From Lachnospiraceae bacterium 3-1 (GTDB lineage: Bacteria > Bacillota > Clostridia > Lachnospirales > Lachnospiraceae), in the NCBI GenBank assembly GCA_000403255.2, contig KE159593.1, forward strand, positions 5,969 through 69,968: a stretch of DNA of 64,000 bases, given 5' to 3'. Below are positions 25,308 through 33,888 of this stretch, one piece after another. Each line of letters opens with the position of its first letter. Positions within the stretch are counted from its first letter, which is position 1. Made by a program: the position numbers and the translations under genes. The notes beneath the pieces were generated by a model. The model saw nothing but the letters and a program-made list of their open reading frames with translations. It did not search any database and was not told the DNA's origin.

Positions 25308-26234
25308 ATGAAGATTGTTGTAACAGGAGCGACTGGCTTTGTTGGTCAATGGCTGGTCAATGAATTGTTAGATCAGAACGATGATGTAACAATTCTTGTG
25401 AGAAATAAAGAGCGGATACCAAAGAAGTGGAAAGGCTGTGTGCATATGGTGGAAGCCTCTATGGAACAAGCTTCTGGGCTTGATAAAAAGGAGTTCCCCT
25501 GTGGAGAAGCAGATATTTTCATACATTTGGCCTGGGCTGGCGCCTCAGGCTTGGAAAGAGCAGATAGTCAGCTGCAGCTGCAAAATGTTCAATTTTCCTG
25601 TGATATGGTGAAATTAGCAGGGAAGCTGCATTGCAGCAGGTTTGTAAATGCAGGAAGTATTATGGAATATGAAGCCATGCAGTATATTCCCCAGGAAGGC
25701 GCTATGCCAGGTATGGGAAATATTTACAGTACAGCGAAGCTGGCAGCAGATTTTATGGGAAAGGCGACGGCAATTAATCTTGGAATCGAATACATAAATC
25801 TTATTATTTCCAATATTTACGGTGCAGGAGAGCATTCTGCAAGATTTTTAAATACAACCTTAAGAAGGATGCTGAATCATGAACAGATACCATTGACTCA
25901 TGGGAAACAGCTATATGATTTTATCTATGCCTCTGATGCTGCAAAAGCAATAGCGCTTGCGGGAAAAAAAGGGAAAGGTAATACGGCGTATTATATTGGA
26001 AATTCCAGGCAGTATCCCTTAAAGGATTTTGTGTTACAAATGAAAAAAGTGTTAGGGAGTAAGTCCGAATTACTGTTTGGAAAGGCGCCATTTCAAGGAG
26101 CTATGTTAAGATATGATGAATTTGACACTGGCAAATTAGAAGAATTAGGATATAGAACTGAGATTGATTTTGCCAAAGGCGTAAATCTCACAAAAGAATG
26201 GATATTGGGAGAGAAAAATGACAACAAATTTTGA
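25308..26234 (+). CDS. NAD-dependent epimerase/dehydratase (SDR), probable CDP-sugar 4-ketoreductase
   Basis: A 308-residue extended SDR. The nucleotide-binding motif GATGFVG is at residues 7-13 and the YxxxK pair in IYSTAK near 144-148. LYDFIYASDAAKAI is typical of sugar-nucleotide enzymes. In a CDP-3,6-dideoxyhexose operon the expected job is reduction of the 4-keto group in the last step, giving abequose-, paratose- or ascarylose-type sugars. Its 3' end overlaps the epimerase gene by 17 bases. The stereochemistry cannot be told from sequence. Confidence 0.8.
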   Translation: MKIVVTGATGFVGQWLVNELLDQNDDVTILVRNKERIPKKWKGCVHMVEASMEQASGLDKKEFPCGEADIFIHLAWAGASGLERADSQLQLQNVQFSCDMVKLAGKLHCSRFVNAGSIMEYEAMQYIPQEGAMPGMGNIYSTAKLAADFMGKATAINLGIEYINLIISNIYGAGEHSARFLNTTLRRMLNHEQIPLTHGKQLYDFIYASDAAKAIALAGKKGKGNTAYYIGNSRQYPLKDFVLQMKKVLGSKSELLFGKAPFQGAMLRYDEFDTGKLEELGYRTEIDFAKGVNLTKEWILGEKNDNKF

Positions 26235-26778
26235 GATAAAGGAATTATCCATAGAAGGGGCGAAGATGCTGACGCCTTTTTATATGGAGGACAGCCGGGG
26301 ATATTTTTTAAAAGGCTTTGAAAAGGATGTTTTTGAAAGCTGGGGATTGGATGCCAAGATACAAGAAGACTTTGAAACTTATTCCAAAAGAGGTGTAATC
26401 AGAGGGCTTCATTTTCAGACCAAAAGTCCTCAAGTGAAAATTGTACGGGCAATCAAGGGGAGGATTCATGATGTTATTGTAGATCTTCGGAAAGATTCTC
26501 TGAATTTTGGGAAGTATATAGGCGTGATTTTGGATGATAAAAATCACAATATGATTTGGATTCCGGCAGGCTTTGCACATGGCTTTGAAGTATTGTCTGA
26601 GGATGCCATTGTCTCATATAAATGCGTTGGAAAATATCAAAAGGATTACGACACGGGAATTTGCTGGAATGATAAGGAGATTGGAATAAAATGGCAGACG
26701 ACAGATCCGATTGTTTCGGATAAAGATGCTGCGTTGATGACCTTTCGTGAATTTGTAAGTCAATATTCAGGATTATAA
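26218..26778 (+). CDS. RmlC-like 4-keto-sugar 3,5-epimerase
   Basis: A 186-residue cupin of the dTDP-4-dehydrorhamnose 3,5-epimerase family. The catalytic base is His65 in RGLHFQ. WIPAGFAHGF and the YDTGICWND segment are conserved. The canonical enzyme works on dTDP sugars, but there is no other dTDP-rhamnose gene here. Within this operon it more likely epimerises C5 of the CDP-4-keto-3,6-dideoxy intermediate, as in ascarylose synthesis. It overlaps the previous gene by 17 bases. Confidence 0.82.
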   Translation: MTTNFEIKELSIEGAKMLTPFYMEDSRGYFLKGFEKDVFESWGLDAKIQEDFETYSKRGVIRGLHFQTKSPQVKIVRAIKGRIHDVIVDLRKDSLNFGKYIGVILDDKNHNMIWIPAGFAHGFEVLSEDAIVSYKCVGKYQKDYDTGICWNDKEIGIKWQTTDPIVSDKDAALMTFREFVSQYSGL

Positions 26779-26809
26779 AAGTACTGATAGTAGGAAAGAA
26801 GGGCAGAAG

Positions 26810-27871
26810 ATGTTTGATGGTTCTTTTTACAGAGGAAAAAAGGTTCTGGTAACCGGACATACAGGCTTTAAGGGTTCCTGGATGTGTATGGTTCTGGCCT
26901 TTTATGGAGCGGATATCATTGGTTATGCTTTAGAGCCCAAGACACAGCCAAATCTATTTGAGTTATGCAAAGTATCAGCCAAAATAAATTCCGTGATTGG
27001 TGATATACGGGATTTGAGAAAGCTAAGGGAAGTGTTTTTGAGAACCCAGCCTGAAATTGTGATTCATATGGCTGCGCAACCATTGGTGTATGAGTCTTAT
27101 TGTAATCCAGTTTACACTTATGAAGTAAATGTAATGGGGACAGTGAATGTTCTAGAGTGTATTCGGGAAACAGATTCTGTACGTTCCTTTGTAAATGTGA
27201 CAACAGATAAAGTATATAAAAATAGGGAATGGGAGTGGGGCTACCGGGAAGAGGAGGAATTGAATGGGCATGATCCCTATTCCAACTCCAAGTCGTGTGC
27301 TGAATTAATTACAAGCAGTTATGTGAATTCTTTTTTTAAAGAGAGACAGATAGCAGTGTCTACCATGCGGGCAGGGAATGTGATCGGTGGAGGAGATTTT
27401 GCTGCAAATAGGATTATTCCAGACTGTGTACGTGCAGCATATGAGAAAAAGAAGATTGAGGTGCGAAATCCAAGGTCAATCCGCCCGTATCAGCATGTTT
27501 TGGATGCAGTATCGGCATATTTAATGGTGGCCCAGGCCCAGTATGAGGATATAGGATATGCTGGAGCATATAACGTTGGTCCTGAAGACAGGGATACCGT
27601 GGAAACAGGAGGAATTGTCACACTTTTTTGTCAATACTGGAATCAACGGTCAGAAGAAAAGGTGGAATGGACTGCTAGTGGGGGAAAAGGGATTCATGAG
27701 GCAAATTTCCTGAAATTGGATTGTTCCAGATTAAAAGGAAAATTTCAGTGGAGACCAGTATGGAATATCGAAAAAGCAGTTGAGAAAACAGTGGAATGGT
27801 CGGTATCCTATCAAAAAGGGGAAGATATTCCACAATGTATGAAATGCCAAATAGAAGAGTTTACACGGTGA
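26810..27871 (+). CDS. rfbG: CDP-glucose 4,6-dehydratase
   Basis: A 353-residue SDR making CDP-4-keto-6-deoxyglucose. The family-specific N-terminus VTGHTGFKGSWM is at about residues 13-24. The MAAQPLV, TTDKVYKN and YSNSKSCAE segments, carrying the active-site Thr/Asp/Lys and Tyr/Lys, are all present. It closes the operon and is followed by a strong hairpin. Unusually, rfbG is last rather than directly after rfbF. Confidence 0.94.
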   Translation: MFDGSFYRGKKVLVTGHTGFKGSWMCMVLAFYGADIIGYALEPKTQPNLFELCKVSAKINSVIGDIRDLRKLREVFLRTQPEIVIHMAAQPLVYESYCNPVYTYEVNVMGTVNVLECIRETDSVRSFVNVTTDKVYKNREWEWGYREEEELNGHDPYSNSKSCAELITSSYVNSFFKERQIAVSTMRAGNVIGGGDFAANRIIPDCVRAAYEKKKIEVRNPRSIRPYQHVLDAVSAYLMVAQAQYEDIGYAGAYNVGPEDRDTVETGGIVTLFCQYWNQRSEEKVEWTASGGKGIHEANFLKLDCSRLKGKFQWRPVWNIEKAVEKTVEWSVSYQKGEDIPQCMKCQIEEFTR

Positions 27872-27877
27872 TATTTA

Positions 27878-27948
27878 TTTTATTCCCGTGGGCAATGAGC
27901 CAAATAGCCGCGCTTGAGCGGGTATTTGGCAAATGCCGCGGGAATAAA
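27878..27948. terminator. Bidirectional hairpin terminator
   Basis: TTTATTCCCG (27878-27887) pairs with CGGGAATAAA (27939-27948), and inner arms GCCAAATA/TATTTGGC and CCGC/GCGG extend the structure. It separates rfbG from the convergent sulfatase-like gene, whose stop codon is 3 bases away. Confidence 0.75.
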
Positions 27949-27950
27949 GC

Positions 27951-29975
27951 TTAATAAATGATTAATGGTGCAATATGTTCAAAAACAATACGTAAATATT
28001 TATCTTGCATACTTTGATCTTCCACTGGATTGCCATCCAGATCTTTTATGCTGATTGTATAATTTTTCAATTCAAATCTTCCGTCTTCAGCAGTAGGTGC
28101 GCCGTTTTCGAAATATATGGTGTGATGTTTTGTAAAAAAGGTGGCGTAATAGGGATCTTTTGGGTGTATGCTTTCTGTTAAGGCATATTCTCTTTCCTTC
28201 TCTCCGCCAAAACAAACGGGGAGCTGACCACTTGTCTCAACATTCTTCATAGGAATCCCAGCTAGCTTGCACATGATATTTAGATAATCGCTGGTTGAAA
28301 TTATTTCATCTGTAATTTGGGCAGAACCTGTTCCTCTTACCATAAAAGCAACTTTTGCACGTTCTTTACACATAAAATGTTCCTCAGGAGGAACTAAAAA
28401 AGATTGTCCATGGTCGGCAAACAGGCTGACAATAATTTCATTATCCTGATATTTGTTTTCTAAATAATTGTATAGAAGGCTCAATAGCACATCCACATGA
28501 GAGGCGGATTTGACAAAGGCTTTTATTTTGTCTTCACTGTATTCCTGCTTTGCCGAGGTTTCGCCAGCCTTTGCGAGAGAACGTTCCTTTAAAGAAATAT
28601 TGTTTTGAATTGCCAGAGGAAGGTCGAATCCGTCAGCAATATCATGCAAATCACCAATGGACATCCATAAAAACTGGTTGGTATCCTGAAAAGCCTCCAG
28701 ATGGTCAACCACATCTCCCACAATCATCTCTGCCCGGTAGCCAATATGCTGATGCTGGTAAATAAACTGGTCATAGCCTCTTGCATGGCCATAGGACGGA
28801 ATAATTCTCCAGTTTCCGCATTGTTTTGCTGTGAAGTATCCGGCTTCCTTGAAATACTCAGGTAAGGTTGGCACGTCTTCTGGCATCGCTCCATCTATCA
28901 TGTTGTGAATCAGCATATGGTGCGGCGTATCTAATCCTGTGACATAGTTGGCAATGCTTGGATATGTCCATTCGGCAGTTGCATATGCCTGTGTACATAT
29001 TGTTCCTTTTCGGAAAAATTCATAGGTATTGGGCATTACCTTTTGGAAATCCTCACCATTTAAAATCTCCTGGGAAAGTCCATCAATGAAGATATTTAAT
29101 ACCACCTTTTTCTTGGAAGGGTCGATTCCAAGTGGAATTGGATTGCCATAAAAGGCTTTTTTACTGGAATGGACAGATACATTATTTGGAACTCTGTAAT
29201 AGTTGAAATGCCAGAGGCTGTCCTGCGGCACAAGAAAGGTTTCCATTCCTTCTTTTTCAAAAAAGTGTATCGTTTGATTGTTTTCCACTGCAATTGGGAG
29301 GAGATATTCTTCTGCATTGCCCTTTACCTGATAATCGGCGCCCTCTGTGACAGTTAAAAATTCTCCCTTGTGATGGATTAAATCCCGGCAGTCTAGCCGC
29401 ATAAGAGCATCAAACTGTTTTCTGTAAGCTCCAACATATCTTTTTTCAGATGGTGATACCCAATAATAATTTCCAATCACCTGCTTGCCGCTTCTATAAG
29501 CGGTTTCATGAAAACCATAATGGGTTTGGGCTTGCTCAGCAGAATTTTGAATTTTCTCTAAGGCAAGGAGGTTTCCCTCTTCTTGGTACTTTCCAATCAG
29601 TTCCTGTATCATTTGCCAGAGCTGAGCCAGCTTTTTTGAAAGCTGAAGCTCTGCTTCCTTTGGGTCATGGGTAAAGGAAAAAAGAAAAGATGCTTTTTCA
29701 TAGTTTTCATAGGCGTTTAATATGTCGTTTCTTTGTTCATATATAGAAGCAAGGTTATAATACAGATCTCCAGTTAATGGGTATCGGCGGGTTCCTAATA
29801 AGGCATAATGCAGCGCTTGATCCAGATCATTGGCATACAAATAATAGATGCTTTTAAAGGCAATTAAATCTAAGTCCATAGGAGCTTTTTGCTCGTATAA
29901 ATCAATTAATTCTTTTGCTTCATTCAGTTGAAATGCATCTAATTTCCTTTCGATTTGCTGTTTGATTTGTTTCAT
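27951..29975 (-). CDS. TPR plus sulfatase/alkaline-phosphatase-superfamily protein
   Basis: A 674-residue soluble protein. The first 150 residues contain TPR-like helical repeats (GDLYYNLASIYEQRNDILNA). From about residue 290 a sulfatase-superfamily domain follows: FIDGLS with the metal Asp, AEWTYPS with a Thr in the nucleophile position, LWMSIGDLHD, and FADHGQSF with the Asp/His metal pair. No signal peptide or membrane helix is seen, unlike most phosphoethanolamine or phosphoglycerol transferases of this fold. The ATG at 29975 has GGAGG five bases upstream; an ATG at 29987 overlaps that site. It lies next to flagellin, so a role in trimming or transferring a phosphorus-containing group on the flagellar glycan is possible. 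That is inference. Confidence 0.75.
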   Translation of the reverse strand: MKQIKQQIERKLDAFQLNEAKELIDLYEQKAPMDLDLIAFKSIYYLYANDLDQALHYALLGTRRYPLTGDLYYNLASIYEQRNDILNAYENYEKASFLFSFTHDPKEAELQLSKKLAQLWQMIQELIGKYQEEGNLLALEKIQNSAEQAQTHYGFHETAYRSGKQVIGNYYWVSPSEKRYVGAYRKQFDALMRLDCRDLIHHKGEFLTVTEGADYQVKGNAEEYLLPIAVENNQTIHFFEKEGMETFLVPQDSLWHFNYYRVPNNVSVHSSKKAFYGNPIPLGIDPSKKKVVLNIFIDGLSQEILNGEDFQKVMPNTYEFFRKGTICTQAYATAEWTYPSIANYVTGLDTPHHMLIHNMIDGAMPEDVPTLPEYFKEAGYFTAKQCGNWRIIPSYGHARGYDQFIYQHQHIGYRAEMIVGDVVDHLEAFQDTNQFLWMSIGDLHDIADGFDLPLAIQNNISLKERSLAKAGETSAKQEYSEDKIKAFVKSASHVDVLLSLLYNYLENKYQDNEIIVSLFADHGQSFLVPPEEHFMCKERAKVAFMVRGTGSAQITDEIISTSDYLNIMCKLAGIPMKNVETSGQLPVCFGGEKEREYALTESIHPKDPYYATFFTKHHTIYFENGAPTAEDGRFELKNYTISIKDLDGNPVEDQSMQDKYLRIVFEHIAPLIIY

Positions 29976-30050
29976 TTTTTCCTCCATGTTTCTCTAATTG
30001 TTTAACCTTTCATAAATTTGGACGAAATAATTTATGATGTTATGATGTAT

Positions 30051-30078
30051 ATTCTATTATTTAGTATACAATTGTCAA
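30051..30078 (-). promoter_or_regulatory. Predicted SigA promoter of the TPR/sulfatase gene
   Basis: On the minus strand, a consensus TTGACA (30078-30073), a 16-base spacer and TAGAAT (30056-30051) lie about 75 bases before the start codon. Confidence 0.6.
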
Positions 30079-30136
30079 GCGCTATTTTGATAAAAAAATA
30101 ATTCAAAATTATTTGAAATAAAATTTAAGATAGCTA

Positions 30137-30163
30137 TAAAGTCTTTTGAGGAACGGCCGATAA
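30137..30163 (+). promoter_or_regulatory. SigD promoter of flagellin
   Basis: TAAA (30137-30140), a 15-base spacer and GCCGATAA (30156-30163) match the flagellar sigma factor consensus exactly. The transcript would start near 30170, leaving a leader of almost 200 bases before the flagellin ATG. The leader is AT-rich and contains a small overlapping reading frame at 30303. Confidence 0.9.
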
Positions 30164-30302
30164 AAACTATGTAATAAATAATAAATGTATACAGTCAATA
30201 GATTTGTCTGTAGAAAAGTTTCTGAATGAATATCCTAGGCTTCAATCAGAGACATCAAAAAATTTACGAATATAAGTGCCAATGCAAAGCAGGGGCGATT
30301 AT

Positions 30303-30410
30303 ATGAAAATTATATCAAATAATTTTGCAGCATGGAAGCTGCAGTATATTCAAGGAGGAAAATCTTATGGCAATGATCGTACAACACAATCTTACAGCAA
30401 TGAATTCTAA
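30303..30410 (+). other. Possible leader ORF overlapping the flagellin start
   Basis: An ATG at 30303, after AGGGGCG, opens a 35-codon frame starting MKIISNNFAAWKLQ. It runs through the flagellin ribosome binding site and stops 44 bases inside flagellin in another frame. If translated it would couple or compete with flagellin initiation. It could equally be chance. Confidence 0.3.
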
Positions 30411-31578
30411 CCGTCAGTTAGGCGTAACCACAAGCGCACAGGCAAAATCTTCTGAAAAATTATCATCTGGTTACAGAATCAACCGCGCAGGCGATGATGC
30501 AGCAGGATTGAAGATTTCTGAAAAAATGAGAAGCCAGGTTCGTGGTTTGAACCGCGCATCTACAAATGCACAGGACGGCGTATCCTTAATCCAGACCGCT
30601 GAGGGCGCTTTAAATGAAGCTCATTCTATCCTTCAGAGAATGAATGAACTGGCAGTTCAGGGTGCAAACGACACCAATGAAAACATTGACCGTGAGGCAA
30701 TCAACGAAGAATTAGATCAGTTGACACAAGAATTAGACAGAATTTCTACTACAACTCAGTTCAATAAGCAGAACCTGTTAGACGGCTCCTTCCAGAGCAA
30801 GAACCTTCAGGTTGGCGCTAATGCAAATCAGAAGATTCAGATTAGCATTGATAATATGAACGCTGAGACATTAGGCTTGAGATCCATCACAGGCCAGGAA
30901 TTAGGAGATACACAGACTGGTAAGGATATTCAGTCCGTAACCTACAAGGGAATGACCTATCAGTGGGATTCCAGCAAGGCAGCAAGCTACAATCAGGCAG
31001 CAGCTATGAGCCAATTCAAGGGTGCGATTTCTAACAATGCTGTTGATGAGCAGTATGCAACACAAGTATCTGGAACAAGCGTATTTTATTTGGCTTCAGA
31101 CAGCAGCACTACTCAGTATGCGACAGCAGCATCTGCTAAGGCAGTAGACGTAAGCACTGCAAAAGGTCAGGTATCTACTGATTTTGCTAATAGCTTTGAA
31201 AAATATCTGGATACAACGAACAAGGTTGCAAATGGACCTACAGTTGCAGCTTCTGGATCATCATTCTCTATGGATAAACCAGGTGTTGACAGCTATGCAA
31301 GAGCAAATGCAACAATCACTGCTGTACAGAACGCAATCAATAAGGTATCTTCTCAGAGATCTGCACTTGGTGCAATCCAGAACAGATTAGAGCATACCAT
31401 TGCAAACCTGGACAATGTAGCTGAGAATACTCAGGCAGCAGAATCCCGTATCCGTGACCTTGATATGGCTTCTGAAATGGTTGAGTACAGCAAGAACAAT
31501 ATTCTTGCACAGGCAGGACAGTCTATGCTGGCACAGGCAAATCAGTCCACACAGGGTGTATTGTCCTTGTTAGGATAA
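30367..31578 (+). CDS. hag: Flagellin
   Basis: A 403-residue filament protein. The conserved N-terminal D0/D1 region starts MAMIVQHNLTAMNSNRQLG and continues through GDDAAGLKISEKMRSQVRG and ELAVQGANDTN. The C-terminal D1/D0 part contains IRDLDMASEMVEYSKNNI and ends TQGVLSLLG. The Ser/Thr/Ala-rich centre (about 185-310) is the surface-exposed D2/D3 part and the likely site of O-glycosylation. The ATG at 30367 follows CAAGGAGGAA; an upstream in-frame ATG at 30325 lacks a site. It is driven by a SigD promoter and followed by a terminator and a large glycan locus. Codon use looks more biased than in its neighbours, as expected for an abundant protein. Confidence 0.97.
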   Translation: MAMIVQHNLTAMNSNRQLGVTTSAQAKSSEKLSSGYRINRAGDDAAGLKISEKMRSQVRGLNRASTNAQDGVSLIQTAEGALNEAHSILQRMNELAVQGANDTNENIDREAINEELDQLTQELDRISTTTQFNKQNLLDGSFQSKNLQVGANANQKIQISIDNMNAETLGLRSITGQELGDTQTGKDIQSVTYKGMTYQWDSSKAASYNQAAAMSQFKGAISNNAVDEQYATQVSGTSVFYLASDSSTTQYATAASAKAVDVSTAKGQVSTDFANSFEKYLDTTNKVANGPTVAASGSSFSMDKPGVDSYARANATITAVQNAINKVSSQRSALGAIQNRLEHTIANLDNVAENTQAAESRIRDLDMASEMVEYSKNNILAQAGQSMLAQANQSTQGVLSLLG

Positions 31579-31615
31579 TTGTAATAATAGGTGTATGTAT
31601 TTTCATAAGAAATGG

Positions 31616-31648
31616 AATAAAGGAGTTGGCGACGCCAACTCCTTTATT
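31616..31648 (+). terminator. Flagellin terminator
   Basis: AATAAAGGAGTTGGC (31616-31630) is perfectly complementary to GCCAACTCCTTTATT (31634-31648), with a 3-base loop and a T-rich 3' end. Some read-through would feed the glycan genes; no separate promoter is obvious before 31693. Confidence 0.85.
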
Positions 31649-31692
31649 CATAAAAATATTAATAATTCCAAAAGGTATGATTGGAGAGAGGC

Positions 31693-32031
31693 ATGGAAGA
31701 AAAGATTCAGGCGCTATTTTATAAATTGCGGCGTATAGGAATTTCTTTTTTGATTTATCAGGAACGAAATATTACAGAACAGGTAAAGAAAATAATACCA
31801 GAAATTCAGGAATTTGTATTGTGGTTTCTGGAGGGAAATAGATTTGGCATAGAGGAAGAGCTTTATCAAGATATGAGCAGTAATCTGCTTCATATATTGG
31901 AGGATATACTGGAGGCATTAAAGCAGAACGATACGGTTTTGCTGTATGATGCCACAGCAAATGGGTTGTTGGATTATTTGCAGTTATTTGTAGAATTAGA
32001 GCAGGAGGAAGAGGCAGATGACGATTTATGA
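31693..32031 (+). CDS. Small acidic helical protein next to flagellin
   Basis: A 112-residue, almost entirely helical protein (KIQALFYKLRRIG, NLLHILEDILEALKQND) with an acidic tail ending EQEEEADDDL. I do not recognise a family. The start at 31693 has GGAGAG upstream. It overlaps the motility glycosyltransferase gene by 14 bases. Size, charge and position between flagellin and the glycosyltransferase suggest a flagellin chaperone, or an adaptor presenting flagellin to that enzyme. This is inference. Confidence 0.7.
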   Translation: MEEKIQALFYKLRRIGISFLIYQERNITEQVKKIIPEIQEFVLWFLEGNRFGIEEELYQDMSSNLLHILEDILEALKQNDTVLLYDATANGLLDYLQLFVELEQEEEADDDL

Positions 32032-33871
32032 GAAAAATTTAAAGACATTAGCTGCCCATTATCCTGAAATGGACAGAAGAATTGAAGAAGCACAAGTGGA
32101 ATCTACCCTTGAGATTATAGAGGAAGTTTCTTTGGATGGAGAAAAGATATTAAAGATTAAGAAGGATGATAGAACCTGCTATTTGAATGGGAAACGTGAT
32201 GCCCATGAATTAGCGCAAAAATGGGTGGAGGCCATGGGCAAACTACAGAGGGATACCCCGGTGCTGATGATGGGAATAGGGAACTTTTTTTATTTGAAAG
32301 AGTTGGCGGAGCAGATGGAAAAGAACCTTACGATTGTAATCTATGAACCTTCCCTGGAAATTTTCCTAAAGTTTTTAGAAATGGTAGATATTCAGAAATG
32401 GATGGAGAAGCATCTGATTGTTTTTTGGGTAAATGGCCTGGAGGGAATGGAGTCGAAGAATTTGGGAGGTATGTTAGAGCAGGTGCTCAGATATGAGCTG
32501 TTAGATCATGTGAAATATTTTGTATTGCCTAATTATGAAATATTGTTTCCAGAGGAAGCGATAGCATTTGTAAAGACTTGCCGTGACGTGGCGCTAAAGG
32601 CTCTTTCCAGATATGAGACAAATATTCTTTTTGCCGGGGTCATGGTAAAAAATCTCTTTTCCAATGCAAGGTATCTATGCGATGGGTATAAAACCACTCA
32701 GCTTGTAGAGGTAATTCCAAAAGATATCCCGGGTATTGTGGTGGCGGCGGGGCCTTCTCTCAATAAAAATATCAAAGAGTTAAAAAGGGCTAAGGGAAAA
32801 GCATTTATATGTGCAGTGGACACCGCCATTAAGCCTTTGATCAGAGAAGGGATTATTCCAGATATGTTTGCTGTTGTGGATGGATTAAAGCCCGTAGAAT
32901 TGGTGAAAAAGGAGGAAGCCCAGCAGATACCTCTGTTGACTACGCTGAATGCTTCGCCAGAGGTATTGGATTACCATACAGGGATGAAGCTTTTCTTTAA
33001 CGAGGGATATCAGTTTGCAGAAGAGATTTTTAAGAGAAGCGGACATATGCCAGGGGATGTGTCAAGCGGCGGATCTGTTGCTACTCATATTTTTTCCTTT
33101 TTGTGGAAGATTGGGATTGAGACAATTATTCTGGTGGGACAAGATTTGGCTTATACAAATAATAAAGCTTATGCAGATGGAACCTTCCATGACAAAATGG
33201 ATGAGGAGGATACCAGTGATTTTATTATGGTGGAAGGGAATTTTGAAGAGAAAGTGCCGACCAAACCAGACCTAAAGCTATTTATAGATTGGTATAATAT
33301 GTACATTACCGGAATAAAGGAAAGAGATAAGAAGCTTAGAGTAATCAACGCTACGGAAGGCGGAGCCAAAATTCAAAATACAGAGATTATGACATTGAAG
33401 GAAGCCATTGATCAGGAGTGCACGAAAGAAGTGGATATTAGGGAGCGCCTGGAAAAATTACCTCCAATGCTGAATCCAGAGGCAAGAGAGTGGGCGGTTG
33501 ATTATTTGAAAGGTATCCCCCAAAAGTTTCAAAAGGTAAAAGAAGGCGCCAAGAAAATGAAAAAGCTTTATCGGAAATTGGATAAAATTTGTGATAAGAA
33601 GAATATTGATAAAAAAGAGTATTTGAGTATCATGAAAAAAATAGAAAAGCAGCTTAAGATAATTGAAGCAATAGATGTGTACCAGTTAGTTTCAATTACT
33701 ATGAGCAATGCACATTATATGCTGCTGGGAGAACAGCATGTTCAGCAGCAATCTTTACAGAAAGAGGGAAAAGAAATTGCCGAGATGGGAATTGCTTATG
33801 TAGAGGATGCAGAAAGATGTGCAGTGGTGTTTGAAGAATATGCAGAAGAATTGTTTGGCAATTTGTCATAA
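32018..33871 (+). CDS. Motility-associated glycosyltransferase (DUF115/MptE-like, Maf-type)
   Basis: A 617-residue cytoplasmic protein of the DUF115 family, the Maf proteins that attach nonulosonic acids to flagellin. The core motif region runs from IPGIVVAAGPSLNKNI (about 248) through AVDTAIKPLIREGIIPDM to GGSVATHIFSFL and LVGQDLAYTNN. The C-terminal 150 residues are helical and lysine-rich. It follows flagellin and the small helical protein and precedes the nonulosonate genes. It is the best candidate for the enzyme that transfers the finished CMP-activated sugar to flagellin Ser/Thr. Confidence 0.88.
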   Translation: MTIYEKNLKTLAAHYPEMDRRIEEAQVESTLEIIEEVSLDGEKILKIKKDDRTCYLNGKRDAHELAQKWVEAMGKLQRDTPVLMMGIGNFFYLKELAEQMEKNLTIVIYEPSLEIFLKFLEMVDIQKWMEKHLIVFWVNGLEGMESKNLGGMLEQVLRYELLDHVKYFVLPNYEILFPEEAIAFVKTCRDVALKALSRYETNILFAGVMVKNLFSNARYLCDGYKTTQLVEVIPKDIPGIVVAAGPSLNKNIKELKRAKGKAFICAVDTAIKPLIREGIIPDMFAVVDGLKPVELVKKEEAQQIPLLTTLNASPEVLDYHTGMKLFFNEGYQFAEEIFKRSGHMPGDVSSGGSVATHIFSFLWKIGIETIILVGQDLAYTNNKAYADGTFHDKMDEEDTSDFIMVEGNFEEKVPTKPDLKLFIDWYNMYITGIKERDKKLRVINATEGGAKIQNTEIMTLKEAIDQECTKEVDIRERLEKLPPMLNPEAREWAVDYLKGIPQKFQKVKEGAKKMKKLYRKLDKICDKKNIDKKEYLSIMKKIEKQLKIIEAIDVYQLVSITMSNAHYMLLGEQHVQQQSLQKEGKEIAEMGIAYVEDAERCAVVFEEYAEELFGNLS

Positions 33872-33888
33872 AGGAAGGAGTATGTGTT

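Noticed and set aside
30148-30272. Frame in the flagellin leader ending in a plausible peptide (EKFLNEYPRLQSETSK)
   Set aside because: It has no usable start codon or ribosome binding site and begins within the SigD promoter. It may be a gene remnant but cannot be supported.
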